64,000 nt of DNA, from NCBI GenBank assembly GCA_003129525.1, contig CP029329.1:3966001-4030000 (forward strand), read 5' to 3'. This document shows positions 18,398 to 27,043 of the stretch, piece after piece (the stretch's first letter is position 1; each line of letters begins with the position of its first letter). The notes below the pieces were generated by a model. It was given only the letters and a program-made list of their open reading frames with translations. It made no database searches and was not told the origin of the DNA. The DNA comes from Clostridium beijerinckii (GTDB taxonomy: Bacteria > Bacillota > Clostridia > Clostridiales > Clostridiaceae). Position numbers and translations under genes: made by a program.

Positions 18398-18547
18398 TTA
18401 TTCTTCTTCATCCTCATAAGAATCAGGATTTAAACATCTTTTTACATGTATATCATAACATCTTGGACATAATTCCTTAAAACATTCTGGGCATCTTTCT
18501 ATATCATCTGTGTGTACTAATCTATCGCAATACTCACATGGTATCAT
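18398..18547 (-). CDS. 49-residue four-knuckle Cys-rich (zinc-ribbon-like) protein
   Basis: A short open frame that a length cut-off would miss. It starts at ATG 18547 with AGGAGG 8 bases upstream and reads MIPCEYCDRLVHTDDIERCP, then ECFKELCPRCYDIHVKRC and an acidic tail EDEEE. The three CxxC knuckles plus a fourth Cys are enough to bind one or two zinc ions. It has its own terminator and sits between the recombinase module and the defence island. Function unknown. It could be a small regulator, an anti-toxin-like partner or an adaptor protein. Confidence 0.7.
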   Translation of the reverse strand: MIPCEYCDRLVHTDDIERCPECFKELCPRCYDIHVKRCLNPDSYEDEEE

Positions 18548-18613
18548 AATATATTCCTCCTGTATTAAACACATATTTTTTCATTTTCTTTAGCAATATA
18601 CGATATAGTACGT

Positions 18614-19375
18614 TTAATAATATATAGGTTGACTAACTTCAAAAAATACTGGATTAATTGCTAAACAATTAAGTACTTGATCAATTTCACTATTAAATTT
18701 TGAAATAATATATTGATTCTCTAATACAAATTCTGATTGAGGATTTAGTTTGTTACTATAATATTTTGTAAGTTCTATTATTGCATATTTTAATATTCTT
18801 AAATTAATTGTTATCATTTTTTTAGTCTCAAATTCATTGTTTTTCTCTACTGTTCTTCCAAAAATACCTGAATGAGCTGCTTCACTATATTCCTTATATA
18901 ATTCTTTAAGATCTTCATGGAAATAATTCAATATTCCATTTCTTTTAGCAATTATATTTTTTGTTTCAAAAGATATAAATGCATCATTCAATCCATGTTT
19001 TGACATAAATGCTGAATATATTTGTCTTTCTTCTAAAGTCAAATCAATTCCACAGCCAACTTTTATTACTTGAAAATATGCATCGTCTCTTGTTATATTT
19101 ATTAAGTCTAAAAATGCTTCTATGCTTGATCTTATGTTTACCTTTAGTTGACTATATCCAAAAACATATCCCTCTATAATTTGTGAAAGAGTCATTATAT
19201 TAACTTGAAATTTTTCAACTATTGTATAAAACAAGCTATATTGTACTTCTTCAAATATATTTTGACCATATGAACCTATTAATTTATTGCTTATATATTG
19301 TACACTATTACAGTATCCATTTCTTCCATCTAAACACCATAATTCGCTTATTAAACTCATATCTATTTTTTTCAT
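18614..19375 (-). CDS. Unknown protein, 253 residues
   Basis: I do not recognise this family. It is predicted to be mostly alpha-helical, with no signal peptide or membrane helix. A YKEYSEAAHSGIFGRTVEKN segment (about residues 163-182) is loosely like the histidine motif of HEPN/DUF5677-type proteins, but this is weak. GAGGAG precedes the ATG. It is a single transcription unit: the terminator at 19458-19486 separates it from the gene upstream. Its place between a recombinase module and nucleases makes a defence or cargo role plausible but unproven. Confidence 0.6.
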   Translation of the reverse strand: MKKIDMSLISELWCLDGRNGYCNSVQYISNKLIGSYGQNIFEEVQYSLFYTIVEKFQVNIMTLSQIIEGYVFGYSQLKVNIRSSIEAFLDLINITRDDAYFQVIKVGCGIDLTLEERQIYSAFMSKHGLNDAFISFETKNIIAKRNGILNYFHEDLKELYKEYSEAAHSGIFGRTVEKNNEFETKKMITINLRILKYAIIELTKYYSNKLNPQSEFVLENQYIISKFNSEIDQVLNCLAINPVFFEVSQPIYY

Positions 19376-19457
19376 ATTTTCTCCTCACTTCATCTTTTTT
19401 TAGTTGTTGTAGCGCTATCTCCAACTTGATTTAATTATAATTAATTTTATTTAAAAA

Positions 19458-19486
19458 AAGAAACGGAATATTTCTTTCCGTTTCTT
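19458..19486 (-). terminator. Terminator of the HNH / 526-residue gene pair
   Basis: AAGAAACGGAA pairs perfectly with TTCCGTTTCTT around a 7-base loop, 15 bases after the stop of the upstream gene. Confidence 0.8.
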
Positions 19487-19500
19487 CTTACAAAATATAT

Positions 19501-21081
19501 TTATATATTATTTTTTCTATATAACTTCATCATATTGCTCACCTCTTTTTGATCTATTTCAAGTTTTTTAAGTTTTCTTTCAAAATCAATTTCATCTTGT
19601 TTTTTATTAATTACATTAATTGTGTTGTGTGCAGCATATCTATATTCTAATGTATTAGTAAAAGTAATATTATAATTAGTTTTATTAATAATTTTTGAAT
19701 TAACTTTAATATTATCTAATTCATTTTTTAATTTACTTAATATAGGCTCAATTTCATCCAATGCATCTATTATTTCTTCGCCTTTATTTATATATAAACT
19801 TAAAAACTCTTTATTATCTATTAAATTACCTATTGTAAGTTTTAATGCAATTTGAAGCAATAATCGATAAAAATGAAAAAATTCTTGTATTATCACACTA
19901 ATTAAATTATAGTCATATTCATTTTCAAAAAAATATGTTAGCGTATCAAATATCTTATTATTTGCAAAAGTCATAGGATTTATAGCTGCAATAAAATAAA
20001 GTGTATTTCCCATAAAATTGTCTATTATATTTTTATTATGATTAATTCTTTGTATCATTTGTTGTTGAATTTCTTTTTTTATACTTTTATCATTGTTAAC
20101 TAATTCTCTTATAAGATTATATATACTTTTCTTGTATAAGTTCCCTTTTATCTTAAGTAATTTATTTATAATTAATGGATTAAATTCTTTTTCAATAATG
20201 TAAAAAGATATATTTTTATGTTTTTCGTTTTCATCACAGATTTCTGTTATTTTCTTCATTAGTTTATAATATGATGAAGATTCTCTTTCACCACTAAAAT
20301 TTATCTTTTCAAATTGCCTATTAAAAAAATAATTCAAGATATTTTTCCCATCAGAATACATACTTTTATCATTAAAATAATAAGATAAATTCATGTCTCC
20401 GGAATAATACTTTCCAATCGCATAATAAAGATAAACTTGAAAATTAGGTATTATATACATATTATTATTAAATTCATTCTTAATTTCATATCTACTTTTA
20501 ACCATATCATCAAAATGAGTTATTTTTTCCCAAAATGAACTAAATACCATATTTTCTCTTGTTTCACTAATAAACATGTTACTAAACCTATTTAAATATG
20601 GATATAAATTATTAGTCTTAGTATCATATTTCTCATCGCTTCGTATCTTTTTTTTATCAATAATATCAGAAGGTTTTGGTTCACTTTTAGGGATAATTTT
20701 TTCTACTATATCATCAATATTTATATACTTCGTTTTATCGTTCCTCTCTAATTTGTACTTTTCATTTGCATAAATTTCAAAAGTTATACTTTCAATTATA
20801 TCTTTTTTAGTTAAACCTGTATAATATAATAATTTTTGAGAAAAGGCTTCTCTATTTTTACTTATTTTTCTTGGATTGTAAATTTTATTCAACTCGTCAC
20901 AGATTTGCGCTATTTTTTTTAATTGATTGATTTTTTCCTTTTCCTCAAAATAGTTATACTTATATCTATGCTTAATATCTTTTAATTGATTTGATCTTTC
21001 ATATAAATTAAAATAGCTTGTATCAATTAATGAATCATATATCCAATTCAACTCTCTCTCAAGCTCTTTATATGTATCCAT
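19501..21081 (-). CDS. Unknown protein, 526 residues, partner of an HNH nuclease
   Basis: No family recognised. The protein is Asn/Lys/Ile-rich and largely alpha-helical. It contains a hydrophobic but probably not membrane-spanning region (LYFIAAINPMTFANN; VIIQEFFHFYRLLLQIALKL, about residues 365-420). A charged, predicted coiled-coil N-terminus and C-terminus (DFERKLKKLEIDQKEVSNMM) suggest oligomerisation. GAGGTG lies before the ATG. It starts 54 bases after the HNH gene, with no terminator between them and one after it, so the two probably form a two-gene operon. I infer a dedicated partner (sensor or targeting subunit) of the nuclease. Confidence 0.65.
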   Translation of the reverse strand: MDTYKELERELNWIYDSLIDTSYFNLYERSNQLKDIKHRYKYNYFEEKEKINQLKKIAQICDELNKIYNPRKISKNREAFSQKLLYYTGLTKKDIIESITFEIYANEKYKLERNDKTKYINIDDIVEKIIPKSEPKPSDIIDKKKIRSDEKYDTKTNNLYPYLNRFSNMFISETRENMVFSSFWEKITHFDDMVKSRYEIKNEFNNNMYIIPNFQVYLYYAIGKYYSGDMNLSYYFNDKSMYSDGKNILNYFFNRQFEKINFSGERESSSYYKLMKKITEICDENEKHKNISFYIIEKEFNPLIINKLLKIKGNLYKKSIYNLIRELVNNDKSIKKEIQQQMIQRINHNKNIIDNFMGNTLYFIAAINPMTFANNKIFDTLTYFFENEYDYNLISVIIQEFFHFYRLLLQIALKLTIGNLIDNKEFLSLYINKGEEIIDALDEIEPILSKLKNELDNIKVNSKIINKTNYNITFTNTLEYRYAAHNTINVINKKQDEIDFERKLKKLEIDQKEVSNMMKLYRKNNI

Positions 21082-21135
21082 CTCTACACCTCATATTCTC
21101 TAGAAATCTTAAATATATAGTTCTTCTATACAACT

Positions 21136-21990
21136 TCATTTTGCTGTTTCAATATAATTTCTTACTTGATCAGGAGTATATGCTGGTCTCTTACTATGTA
21201 AAATCATATGGCAATTAGGGCATACTGGTAGTAAATCATCAATTGGATTAACTATATACTCTTCACCTATCTCTGATAATTCAATTATATGATGAATATG
21301 AATTTTATTCTTGAATTCTTCACCATAAGCATCTGAAAATTCAAAGCCACAAATTTCACATTTAATTTTACCGTTATTTATTTTTTTGTAATGCTCTATA
21401 CAAGCCTCTCTTGCTTCTTTGCTACGTTCATATGCATTTACTGTGACCTGCTTCTTTGCGCCCTCAGGAATACATTTATCGTCTTCAATTTCTTCTGGTA
21501 ATATTGTATTATCTGAATACTCAAAATTCTTTACTTTACTGTTGATTAGATCTATTACTTTTTTTAAATGTATTAAATCAGTTATTCTTGTACTTTGATT
21601 GAAATTCTTAAATGTATTATCAATATTAAAATATTCAGCTGCAGTTATTGGTTCTTCAAAAATTTGTATACTACTAACATCAAATATATAATATCCCTTA
21701 CTTATATCTTTTTCTGAATACACAATTGGCTTTTCATATTTTATATTTTCTAAAAATCTAGCACTTGCAATAAGTTTTGCATCATACTGAAAAAGTACTA
21801 AACTTCCCTCTTTACAAGTCATCTTATTTGATCTATATCCATATTTTCCATTTCTATTTGGCATTGTTTTAGATAAAAATTCTATTGCTTCTTTATACGT
21901 CTTAAATTCTTCCTTGCTATCCATAGGCAAAAATCTTATCTCTGATATACTTTTATTATTTGTATCATAATAATTGTTTTTTGACTCCAT
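21136..21990 (-). CDS. HNH endonuclease with N-terminal ASCH/EVE-like domain
   Basis: A 284-residue protein. The C-terminal 80 residues are a classical HNH with zinc knuckles: KCEICGFEFSDAYG, IHIHHIIELSEIG, LLPVCPNCHMILHSKRP. The N-terminal 150 residues contain GSLVLFQYDAKLIASARFLE and YYIFDVSSIQIFEEPI, a beta-rich pattern like PUA-fold (ASCH/EVE) domains that read modified bases. Together this suggests a modification-dependent (type IV-like) restriction nuclease. The N-terminal call is inference. AAAGG precedes the ATG at 21990. A promoter motif shared with the DUF2075 genes lies about 35-55 bases upstream. It is first in an operon with a 526-residue unknown protein. Confidence 0.75.
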   Translation of the reverse strand: MESKNNYYDTNNKSISEIRFLPMDSKEEFKTYKEAIEFLSKTMPNRNGKYGYRSNKMTCKEGSLVLFQYDAKLIASARFLENIKYEKPIVYSEKDISKGYYIFDVSSIQIFEEPITAAEYFNIDNTFKNFNQSTRITDLIHLKKVIDLINSKVKNFEYSDNTILPEEIEDDKCIPEGAKKQVTVNAYERSKEAREACIEHYKKINNGKIKCEICGFEFSDAYGEEFKNKIHIHHIIELSEIGEEYIVNPIDDLLPVCPNCHMILHSKRPAYTPDQVRNYIETAK

Positions 21991-22024
21991 CTAATCTCAA
22001 CCTTTCTTATACATTTTATACCTA

Positions 22025-22051
22025 ATATACTGTAAATACCTATTTATTTAA
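22025..22051 (-). promoter_or_regulatory. Shared operator-like motif and -10 region, HNH gene
   Basis: Reading leftward: TTAAAT (-10 position) then AAATAGGTATTTACAGTAT. The 18-base core is identical to the one upstream of the DUF2075 gene at 36690 and similar to those at 26891 and 23181. Confidence 0.6.
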
Positions 22052-22091
22052 TGTTAAATATAATATCAAAAGTAAAAAATAAAAGTTCTTA

Positions 22092-23054
22092 TTAAACTAT
22101 TTTTGTATACTCTTCAGTTTTACCATCTCTATAATCTATTTCAGCTTTATCTATATTAATAATTGCTTTTGTTTTATGAATTAACCTATGATGGTTTGGA
22201 CACAATATCAAAATATTTTCAGGTTCATTGTTCTGTGTTAAGGAAAATATTTTGATATGATGTGCTTCTGCAATAGATACTTCATGGTCATTACCTGCTT
22301 CACATATCTGGCACTTTCCTTTTGCTCTAACTTTCATATCATCAATTAACTTTTTATTATATTTTCTTACGTTTACACACTTTTTAACAACCTCAACAGA
22401 AGCTGATGAATCAAGTGATTTTATATATTCTATAAATTGTTTCTTACTCATATTAAGTATAGAACTCTCTAATTCTACTTCGCCTAATTTAGAAATTTCA
22501 TTTCTTACATTATCTGCTATAACATTTACTGGACTATTACATAATATTGAAATAGATTTATCAATCGATCCATATTTCTCTTCAGTTTTTCTAATTAGTC
22601 CAGAATTAACATTTGTAAATCCTTGGGGTTTATAATTATCTTCATATCCAAAAAATTCATTGTAGTTTGCTATTGAAACATCAACATATTGAAGATATCC
22701 AAACACATTAATATATTCCCATGTAGTTCCTTTCTTTGATATTCCCCAAACTGCTTCTGCTAAATTTGTGTTATGTATTTTATATACTATCTGGCCATAA
22801 CAGATAAACTTCTTTTGAGAATACCCTATTATTCTATCTCCAATCTCAACTCTTCCCCATCTTGATTCATTACTTGGACCTGGTTCTGCTCCCCACATAT
22901 GACATCCATCCAACAGACCTAATGACTTTAAATCGTCTTTTTCCCTATCTGTTAAATATTCTGTATATTTATTAAGTTGTATTTTATTATATATAGTTTT
23001 TTTTAAATTTTCCTGCGAAATTTTATCACTACCAGTAAAACAATATAACATCAT
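22092..23054 (-). CDS. HNH endonuclease with EVE-like N-terminal domain
   Basis: A 320-residue protein. The N-terminal 150 residues include HMWGAEPGPSNESRWGRVEI, IGDRIIGYSQKKFICYGQIV and AVWGISKKGTTWEYIN. This is a PUA-fold EVE/MTA-like pattern associated with recognition of modified cytosine. The C-terminal part is HNH: GKCQICEAGNDHEVSIAEAH and HIKIFSLTQNNEPENILILC then PNHHRLIH. It is thus a likely modification-dependent restriction nuclease. The ATG at 23054 overlaps the stop of a deleted DUF2075 remnant (CATGATG), so this gene originally sat directly behind an intact DUF2075 gene and now uses that gene's promoter. Confidence 0.78.
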   Translation of the reverse strand: MMLYCFTGSDKISQENLKKTIYNKIQLNKYTEYLTDREKDDLKSLGLLDGCHMWGAEPGPSNESRWGRVEIGDRIIGYSQKKFICYGQIVYKIHNTNLAEAVWGISKKGTTWEYINVFGYLQYVDVSIANYNEFFGYEDNYKPQGFTNVNSGLIRKTEEKYGSIDKSISILCNSPVNVIADNVRNEISKLGEVELESSILNMSKKQFIEYIKSLDSSASVEVVKKCVNVRKYNKKLIDDMKVRAKGKCQICEAGNDHEVSIAEAHHIKIFSLTQNNEPENILILCPNHHRLIHKTKAIINIDKAEIDYRDGKTEEYTKIV

Positions 23055-23150
23055 GTGGAATCCCCTCTCTTTTCTATCATGCTTTTAAAGAATCGTTCTG
23101 TATCCTTGTCCACAAAATACACATCCTATTTGGTCTATTCCTTTAGGATC
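23051..23150 (-). pseudogene. Deletion remnant of a fourth DUF2075 nuclease-helicase gene
   Basis: The reverse strand encodes DPKGIDQIGCV joined to YFVDKDTERFFKSMIEK across a frame change. The intact paralogue at 24974 has SKGIDQIGCVYTVQGF about 80 residues before YFMDKDTERFFKSRIED. The remnant has therefore lost almost the whole gene and the interval between these two motifs, probably by recombination at the GCVY-like repeats. The promoter region upstream (23181-23209) is still recognisable. Confidence 0.75.
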
Positions 23151-23180
23151 TATAACACATGTAAATAATTTGTATAACTG

Positions 23181-23209
23181 CAAATACTTAAAACACTACT
23201 TTCATTATA
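23181..23209 (-). promoter_or_regulatory. Shared operator-like motif and TATAAT, DUF2075 remnant
   Basis: Reading leftward: TATAATGAAAGTAGTGTTTT then AAGTATTTG. This is the same arrangement as upstream of the intact paralogue at 26869, so the promoter survived the deletion and probably now drives the EVE-HNH gene. Confidence 0.6.
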
Positions 23210-23227
23210 TTACACATAATGTCTCTA

Positions 23228-23285
23228 AACAACAAAATAGCTATAAAATGTAATTAACTTTACATTTTATAGCTATTTTGTTGTT
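23228..23285 (-). terminator. Strong terminator, 26-bp perfect stem
   Basis: A 26-base arm beginning AACAACAAAATAGCTATAAA (23228-23253) pairs perfectly with 23260-23285 over a 6-base loop. It follows the 525-residue membrane protein gene. Confidence 0.85.
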
Positions 23286-23331
23286 TATTCAAAAGATTCT
23301 ATTTTACTTCTTCAATAATTAATTACTGTTT

Positions 23332-24909
23332 CTAACCTTCAATTTCAGCAATTTCTTTTATTTCTTTTAAAACCCCAAAAATTTCTTTTATATCTTTAGA
23401 ATACAATTCTTTTGCAATATTTTCTATATTATCCGGAAGTATACATTCTTTAAATTTAGGGAACAAAACAAACTCTAGGTTATCTTTATTACTAATATAT
23501 TCGATATGTCTGCCAGCAAAAAAGATTGATTCTGCTATATCATAATCAAAAAGTTCACAAATTTTATCCCAGTTATTGCATTTTTCAAAATACTCTTTTT
23601 TCCTATATTGTATTACTTCTTTACAAAGTTCAACTTCTATATATTGTGCTTTTCCATTTTCTACTGCCACTATTATGTTTGAAACATTTTTTTCCTTACC
23701 ATGTAAAAATGCATCTTCTAAATAGGATGATATATTATTTAACTTTCTAAATTTATCTTCCTTATTATTAAATTTTATAATTTTTTCAAAATAATTCTCC
23801 TCGTTATTTGTAGTTTTCCAGAAGTATTCATTATCTAGTTTTATCATTCTTATAACTTCATCAAAAGTATCATCTAACTCAATATTTTTTATTAAATCTT
23901 TTCTATATTTATGTACTTTTTCTTTGATTTTTTCATTATTTGTCTTTTTAAATTCTCTATATTGATCTTCTAAATTATTTTCTTCATTTTCATTAGATTT
24001 TTCATCATTTTTATAATAATCAATAGCTAAACTTAGGCTATCATACTCAAAATATTCGTCATCATAAAATATTGAAAAAATTTCACCATTTTCATTTACT
24101 ACTGGAACAGCATTTCCAACTTTCGTTCCTTGTTTTTCAGCTTCTTCCATAAAAAAATCCTTTAAATATAAATCTAAACATATTGTTATTTGATTTAATA
24201 GCGGATTATCATATCGTGAATCAAATTCATCTCTATCATATTTATATAAATTTATATATGTATTTATCTTTTTCAAATAATTATATGCTTCATTATATAT
24301 TTTTCTGCATTCGTTGTAATTTTTTAATAAATTATAGTTTATATCCTGTAAAAACTTCAATTTATCTGACGATAAGAAATTTATAAACTTTAATTTATTT
24401 TGTTCGTTTTGAATATTTAATGATGTTATAATCTTAACTCTTTCTGTATTAGATAAGAGTTCTTGAAATGATTCATTGTTTATATCTTTGAAAATACTAT
24501 CTAAATCCTTATATAATTGGTCTTCTATACTGATGTTGTTTTTTTCTATATTATTCATCCAATATCTACATGTAATTTTCCTAAATAAAACTTGTAAATC
24601 ATAATATAACAAAATTGCTTTTTCTTTTTTCTCGTCTTCTTTTTCTCTTCGTTCTGCTTCCTTTTCTTCTTTTTTTTGGTACATTCCTAATAACAAAGTA
24701 CCTGTCATAGTTAGTACTACGCCAGCAATAGCACCTAATAATGATGAAACATATCCACCAATAGAGCTATCAACATCTTGAATTGTTAATCCATATAAAC
24801 TCAAAATCGATTTCCCACATATGAAGATAAATACTGTTCCTGCCAATATTCCTATAAATACTATCCTTAGTATAAGAAAATTATTTTGTTTTTTATTTAT
24901 ATTATTCAT
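23332..24909 (-). CDS. Membrane-anchored unknown protein, 525 residues (DUF2075 partner)
   Basis: No family recognised. Two N-terminal membrane segments (about residues 11-32 and 47-72, with GAIAGVVLTMTGTLLLG in the second) are followed by a very charged predicted coiled coil (KKEEKEAERREKEDEKKEK) and a large helical cytoplasmic domain rich in Lys, Asn and Glu. It starts 64 bases after the stop of a DUF2075 nuclease-helicase gene with no terminator between, and a strong terminator follows it, so the two form an operon. Many abortive-infection effectors have this plan of an N-terminal membrane anchor and a large cytosolic part. The role here is inferred from context only. Confidence 0.65.
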   Translation of the reverse strand: MNNINKKQNNFLILRIVFIGILAGTVFIFICGKSILSLYGLTIQDVDSSIGGYVSSLLGAIAGVVLTMTGTLLLGMYQKKEEKEAERREKEDEKKEKAILLYYDLQVLFRKITCRYWMNNIEKNNISIEDQLYKDLDSIFKDINNESFQELLSNTERVKIITSLNIQNEQNKLKFINFLSSDKLKFLQDINYNLLKNYNECRKIYNEAYNYLKKINTYINLYKYDRDEFDSRYDNPLLNQITICLDLYLKDFFMEEAEKQGTKVGNAVPVVNENGEIFSIFYDDEYFEYDSLSLAIDYYKNDEKSNENEENNLEDQYREFKKTNNEKIKEKVHKYRKDLIKNIELDDTFDEVIRMIKLDNEYFWKTTNNEENYFEKIIKFNNKEDKFRKLNNISSYLEDAFLHGKEKNVSNIIVAVENGKAQYIEVELCKEVIQYRKKEYFEKCNNWDKICELFDYDIAESIFFAGRHIEYISNKDNLEFVLFPKFKECILPDNIENIAKELYSKDIKEIFGVLKEIKEIAEIEG

Positions 24910-24973
24910 TCTTTTTCCCTCAATTCTATTAAATAGAAAATATTTAATCCTTTTTATTTATAAGTTATGATCT

Positions 24974-26869
24974 TTAATCTTCAATCCTACTCTTAAAAAA
25001 TCTTTCAGTATCCTTGTCCATAAAATATACATAACAACCTTTAATTCCTCTACTTAAAAGAACCCTATAAATATTTTTAAGTGACTTCATAAACTCTTCA
25101 TCAGAAGATTTCTTAAGCATAGGATCATATGAATTATCTTTATTTACTTGCCATCCTTCATCATATAAAAGGTCATTGCCAAAAATGACACCAACATAAT
25201 CAAATTCAAATCCCTGAACTGTATAAACACAACCTATTTGGTCTATTCCTTTAGAATCCGTAGCCCATAATTCTGGTTTAGGAATATCAAAATTCTGTTT
25301 TACTTTATAGTTGCCTTTATCGCTAGGATTCCAAGGTCTTTCATAGTCATCAATCTTAACATCGTTAGCTAACGTACCATCTTTATTTCCTTCTTCATTC
25401 CATGGCCAACAGAATCCTGCCATCATTCTTGATTTATATCCCTCTTCAGCTTTTTTTCTAATTAAATTATCAATTTCTTCTGGAGATGAGCATATTTTAA
25501 AATCAAATCCTTCTTCATTGGATTTCCATAGTATATTAGCTGTCTTTTCAATATCTAAAGTATTATCAATCCAATTAATAAAGCCATCCATTCCACCACA
25601 CCTAAACTGAGCTTCTAGGTTTGTTTCCCAAATAGTAAGATCACATTTATTATCATTCTTATATTTACTAGCAAAATGTCGTATATACTGTGAAGTTCCT
25701 ATTTCATTTGCTCTTATATGCTGATTATTATCTATGAAAAATACACTTACTTTGGATGCTCTAATCAATTGTTCTATCTGATATAACCCACTTCTACCAT
25801 CTCTATCCCCTCGTATTCTATGAGATTCATCACATATTAAAATATCCATTGAGTCTTCTTCCAAATCATTGTACTGATTGAAATATTTAAAATAATATTC
25901 TCCATTTGTGCCTTTTAACATTGCTCTTAAATTTTTAGTAAACCACTTAGAACCTGTTGCATAATTAACCTTACGTTTATTCCTTAAAAAATAAGCTAAA
26001 ATATTAATTGCAATTACTGATTTTCCTGTACCTGGCCCACCATTTATTATTAACACTTTTTTTCCTGGCTTACTTGATTCAGCTGCAGCTATTATTGTAT
26101 TAAATGCAAGTTTTTGTTCATCTAAAAGTACATACTCTGAGTTTCCTTTTATAATGCTTACTACAGAATCATTTAACCTCTTATTAGTCTCAAATTTAAG
26201 AGTAGCTATCTTTTCCAAAATTTCTTTACTAACTCCATATGATACTTTTTCTCTTATGAAATCTTTAATATTTTCCTTATCAGCTTGTACGAATATAGGA
26301 TATTTAAATATAATTTTATTAAATTTTGAATCTACAAGTGAATCATTTTCTTCAATAATATAATTATGTAAATAAACACATGCACTCAAATTAAGCTTAC
26401 TTTCATTTTCATTAAATGCATCAGTAGCATTCTTCAAATAATCAATATAATTTCCAACTTGAACAGACGGATGCAATAATAATTTTTTCTTTCCTTCAAG
26501 CATAGTTACAACAGCATCCTCTAAATTAGACTTATCACAGGTTTGCCATTGCTTTAATTCAATTACAACTGCTTCTGAAACATTTTCTTTATTGATTCCA
26601 ATAACCATGCAATCAAGCCTTTTAGAACTTAAAGGTAATTGATACTCTAAAAATACTCCTTGCTTAACTAATCCAACCTCATCAAATACTTCTGAAATTT
26701 CTTTAAGAGAATTCTCCCAGGATCTTATCTCCGCATCCTCTGGCTCTCTTCTAAATTTATCAACGAATTCATTTATTAGCTTGTCTACTGCAATCTTTCT
26801 ACCACTACTTATATCAATATTTTTATTGTCTTCACTAAAAGATTTAGCTGTTCCTTTATATAAAATCAT
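24974..26869 (-). CDS. DUF2075 nuclease-helicase, copy 1
   Basis: A 631-residue protein. The N-terminus has a PD-(D/E)XK-like signature: LEYQLP (Glu75), KRLDCMVIG (Asp86), VVIELKQW (Glu104, Lys106). The rest is a superfamily 1-like DUF2075 ATPase: Walker A GGPGTGKS (277-284), Walker B DILICDESHRIR, motif III-like VFFIDNNQHIR, LEAQFRCGGMDGFINWIDNT, and C-terminal YTVQGFEFDYVGVI and YRVLLSRGIKGCYVYF. DNA unwinding coupled to cleavage is expected from the family features. The promoter motif at 26891-26919 suggests its own transcription start. It is coupled to the downstream 525-residue membrane protein. Two paralogues and a remnant lie in the same island. Confidence 0.85.
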   Translation of the reverse strand: MILYKGTAKSFSEDNKNIDISSGRKIAVDKLINEFVDKFRREPEDAEIRSWENSLKEISEVFDEVGLVKQGVFLEYQLPLSSKRLDCMVIGINKENVSEAVVIELKQWQTCDKSNLEDAVVTMLEGKKKLLLHPSVQVGNYIDYLKNATDAFNENESKLNLSACVYLHNYIIEENDSLVDSKFNKIIFKYPIFVQADKENIKDFIREKVSYGVSKEILEKIATLKFETNKRLNDSVVSIIKGNSEYVLLDEQKLAFNTIIAAAESSKPGKKVLIINGGPGTGKSVIAINILAYFLRNKRKVNYATGSKWFTKNLRAMLKGTNGEYYFKYFNQYNDLEEDSMDILICDESHRIRGDRDGRSGLYQIEQLIRASKVSVFFIDNNQHIRANEIGTSQYIRHFASKYKNDNKCDLTIWETNLEAQFRCGGMDGFINWIDNTLDIEKTANILWKSNEEGFDFKICSSPEEIDNLIRKKAEEGYKSRMMAGFCWPWNEEGNKDGTLANDVKIDDYERPWNPSDKGNYKVKQNFDIPKPELWATDSKGIDQIGCVYTVQGFEFDYVGVIFGNDLLYDEGWQVNKDNSYDPMLKKSSDEEFMKSLKNIYRVLLSRGIKGCYVYFMDKDTERFFKSRIED

Positions 26870-26890
26870 ATATTTTCCTCTTCTTCTCTA

Positions 26891-26919
26891 AAAATACTTA
26901 AAATACTATTTTTATTATA
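26891..26919 (-). promoter_or_regulatory. Shared operator-like motif and TATAAT, DUF2075 copy 1
   Basis: Reading leftward: TATAATAAAAATAGTATTTT then AAGTATTTTT, about 22 bases before the start codon. TTGTAA sits 18 bases upstream of TATAAT as a plausible -35. The AGTATTT repeats with a 9-base period overlap the likely transcription start, as an operator would. Confidence 0.65.
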
Positions 26920-26959
26920 CCAAATATAATGATTATATTACAAATTTATGCAAAGAAAA

Positions 26960-26987
26960 ACTAGTGATCTTTCAATTAATCACTAGT
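26960..26987 (-). terminator. Terminator of the SIR2 gene
   Basis: ACTAGTGAT pairs with ATCACTAGT around a 10-base loop between the SIR2 stop and the next promoter. The reverse strand continues into a T-containing tract. Confidence 0.7.
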
Positions 26988-27043
26988 CTTTATATCTTCA
27001 ACTCATATTTTCATTTATGACACATAGTACTATCTTTATTAAC

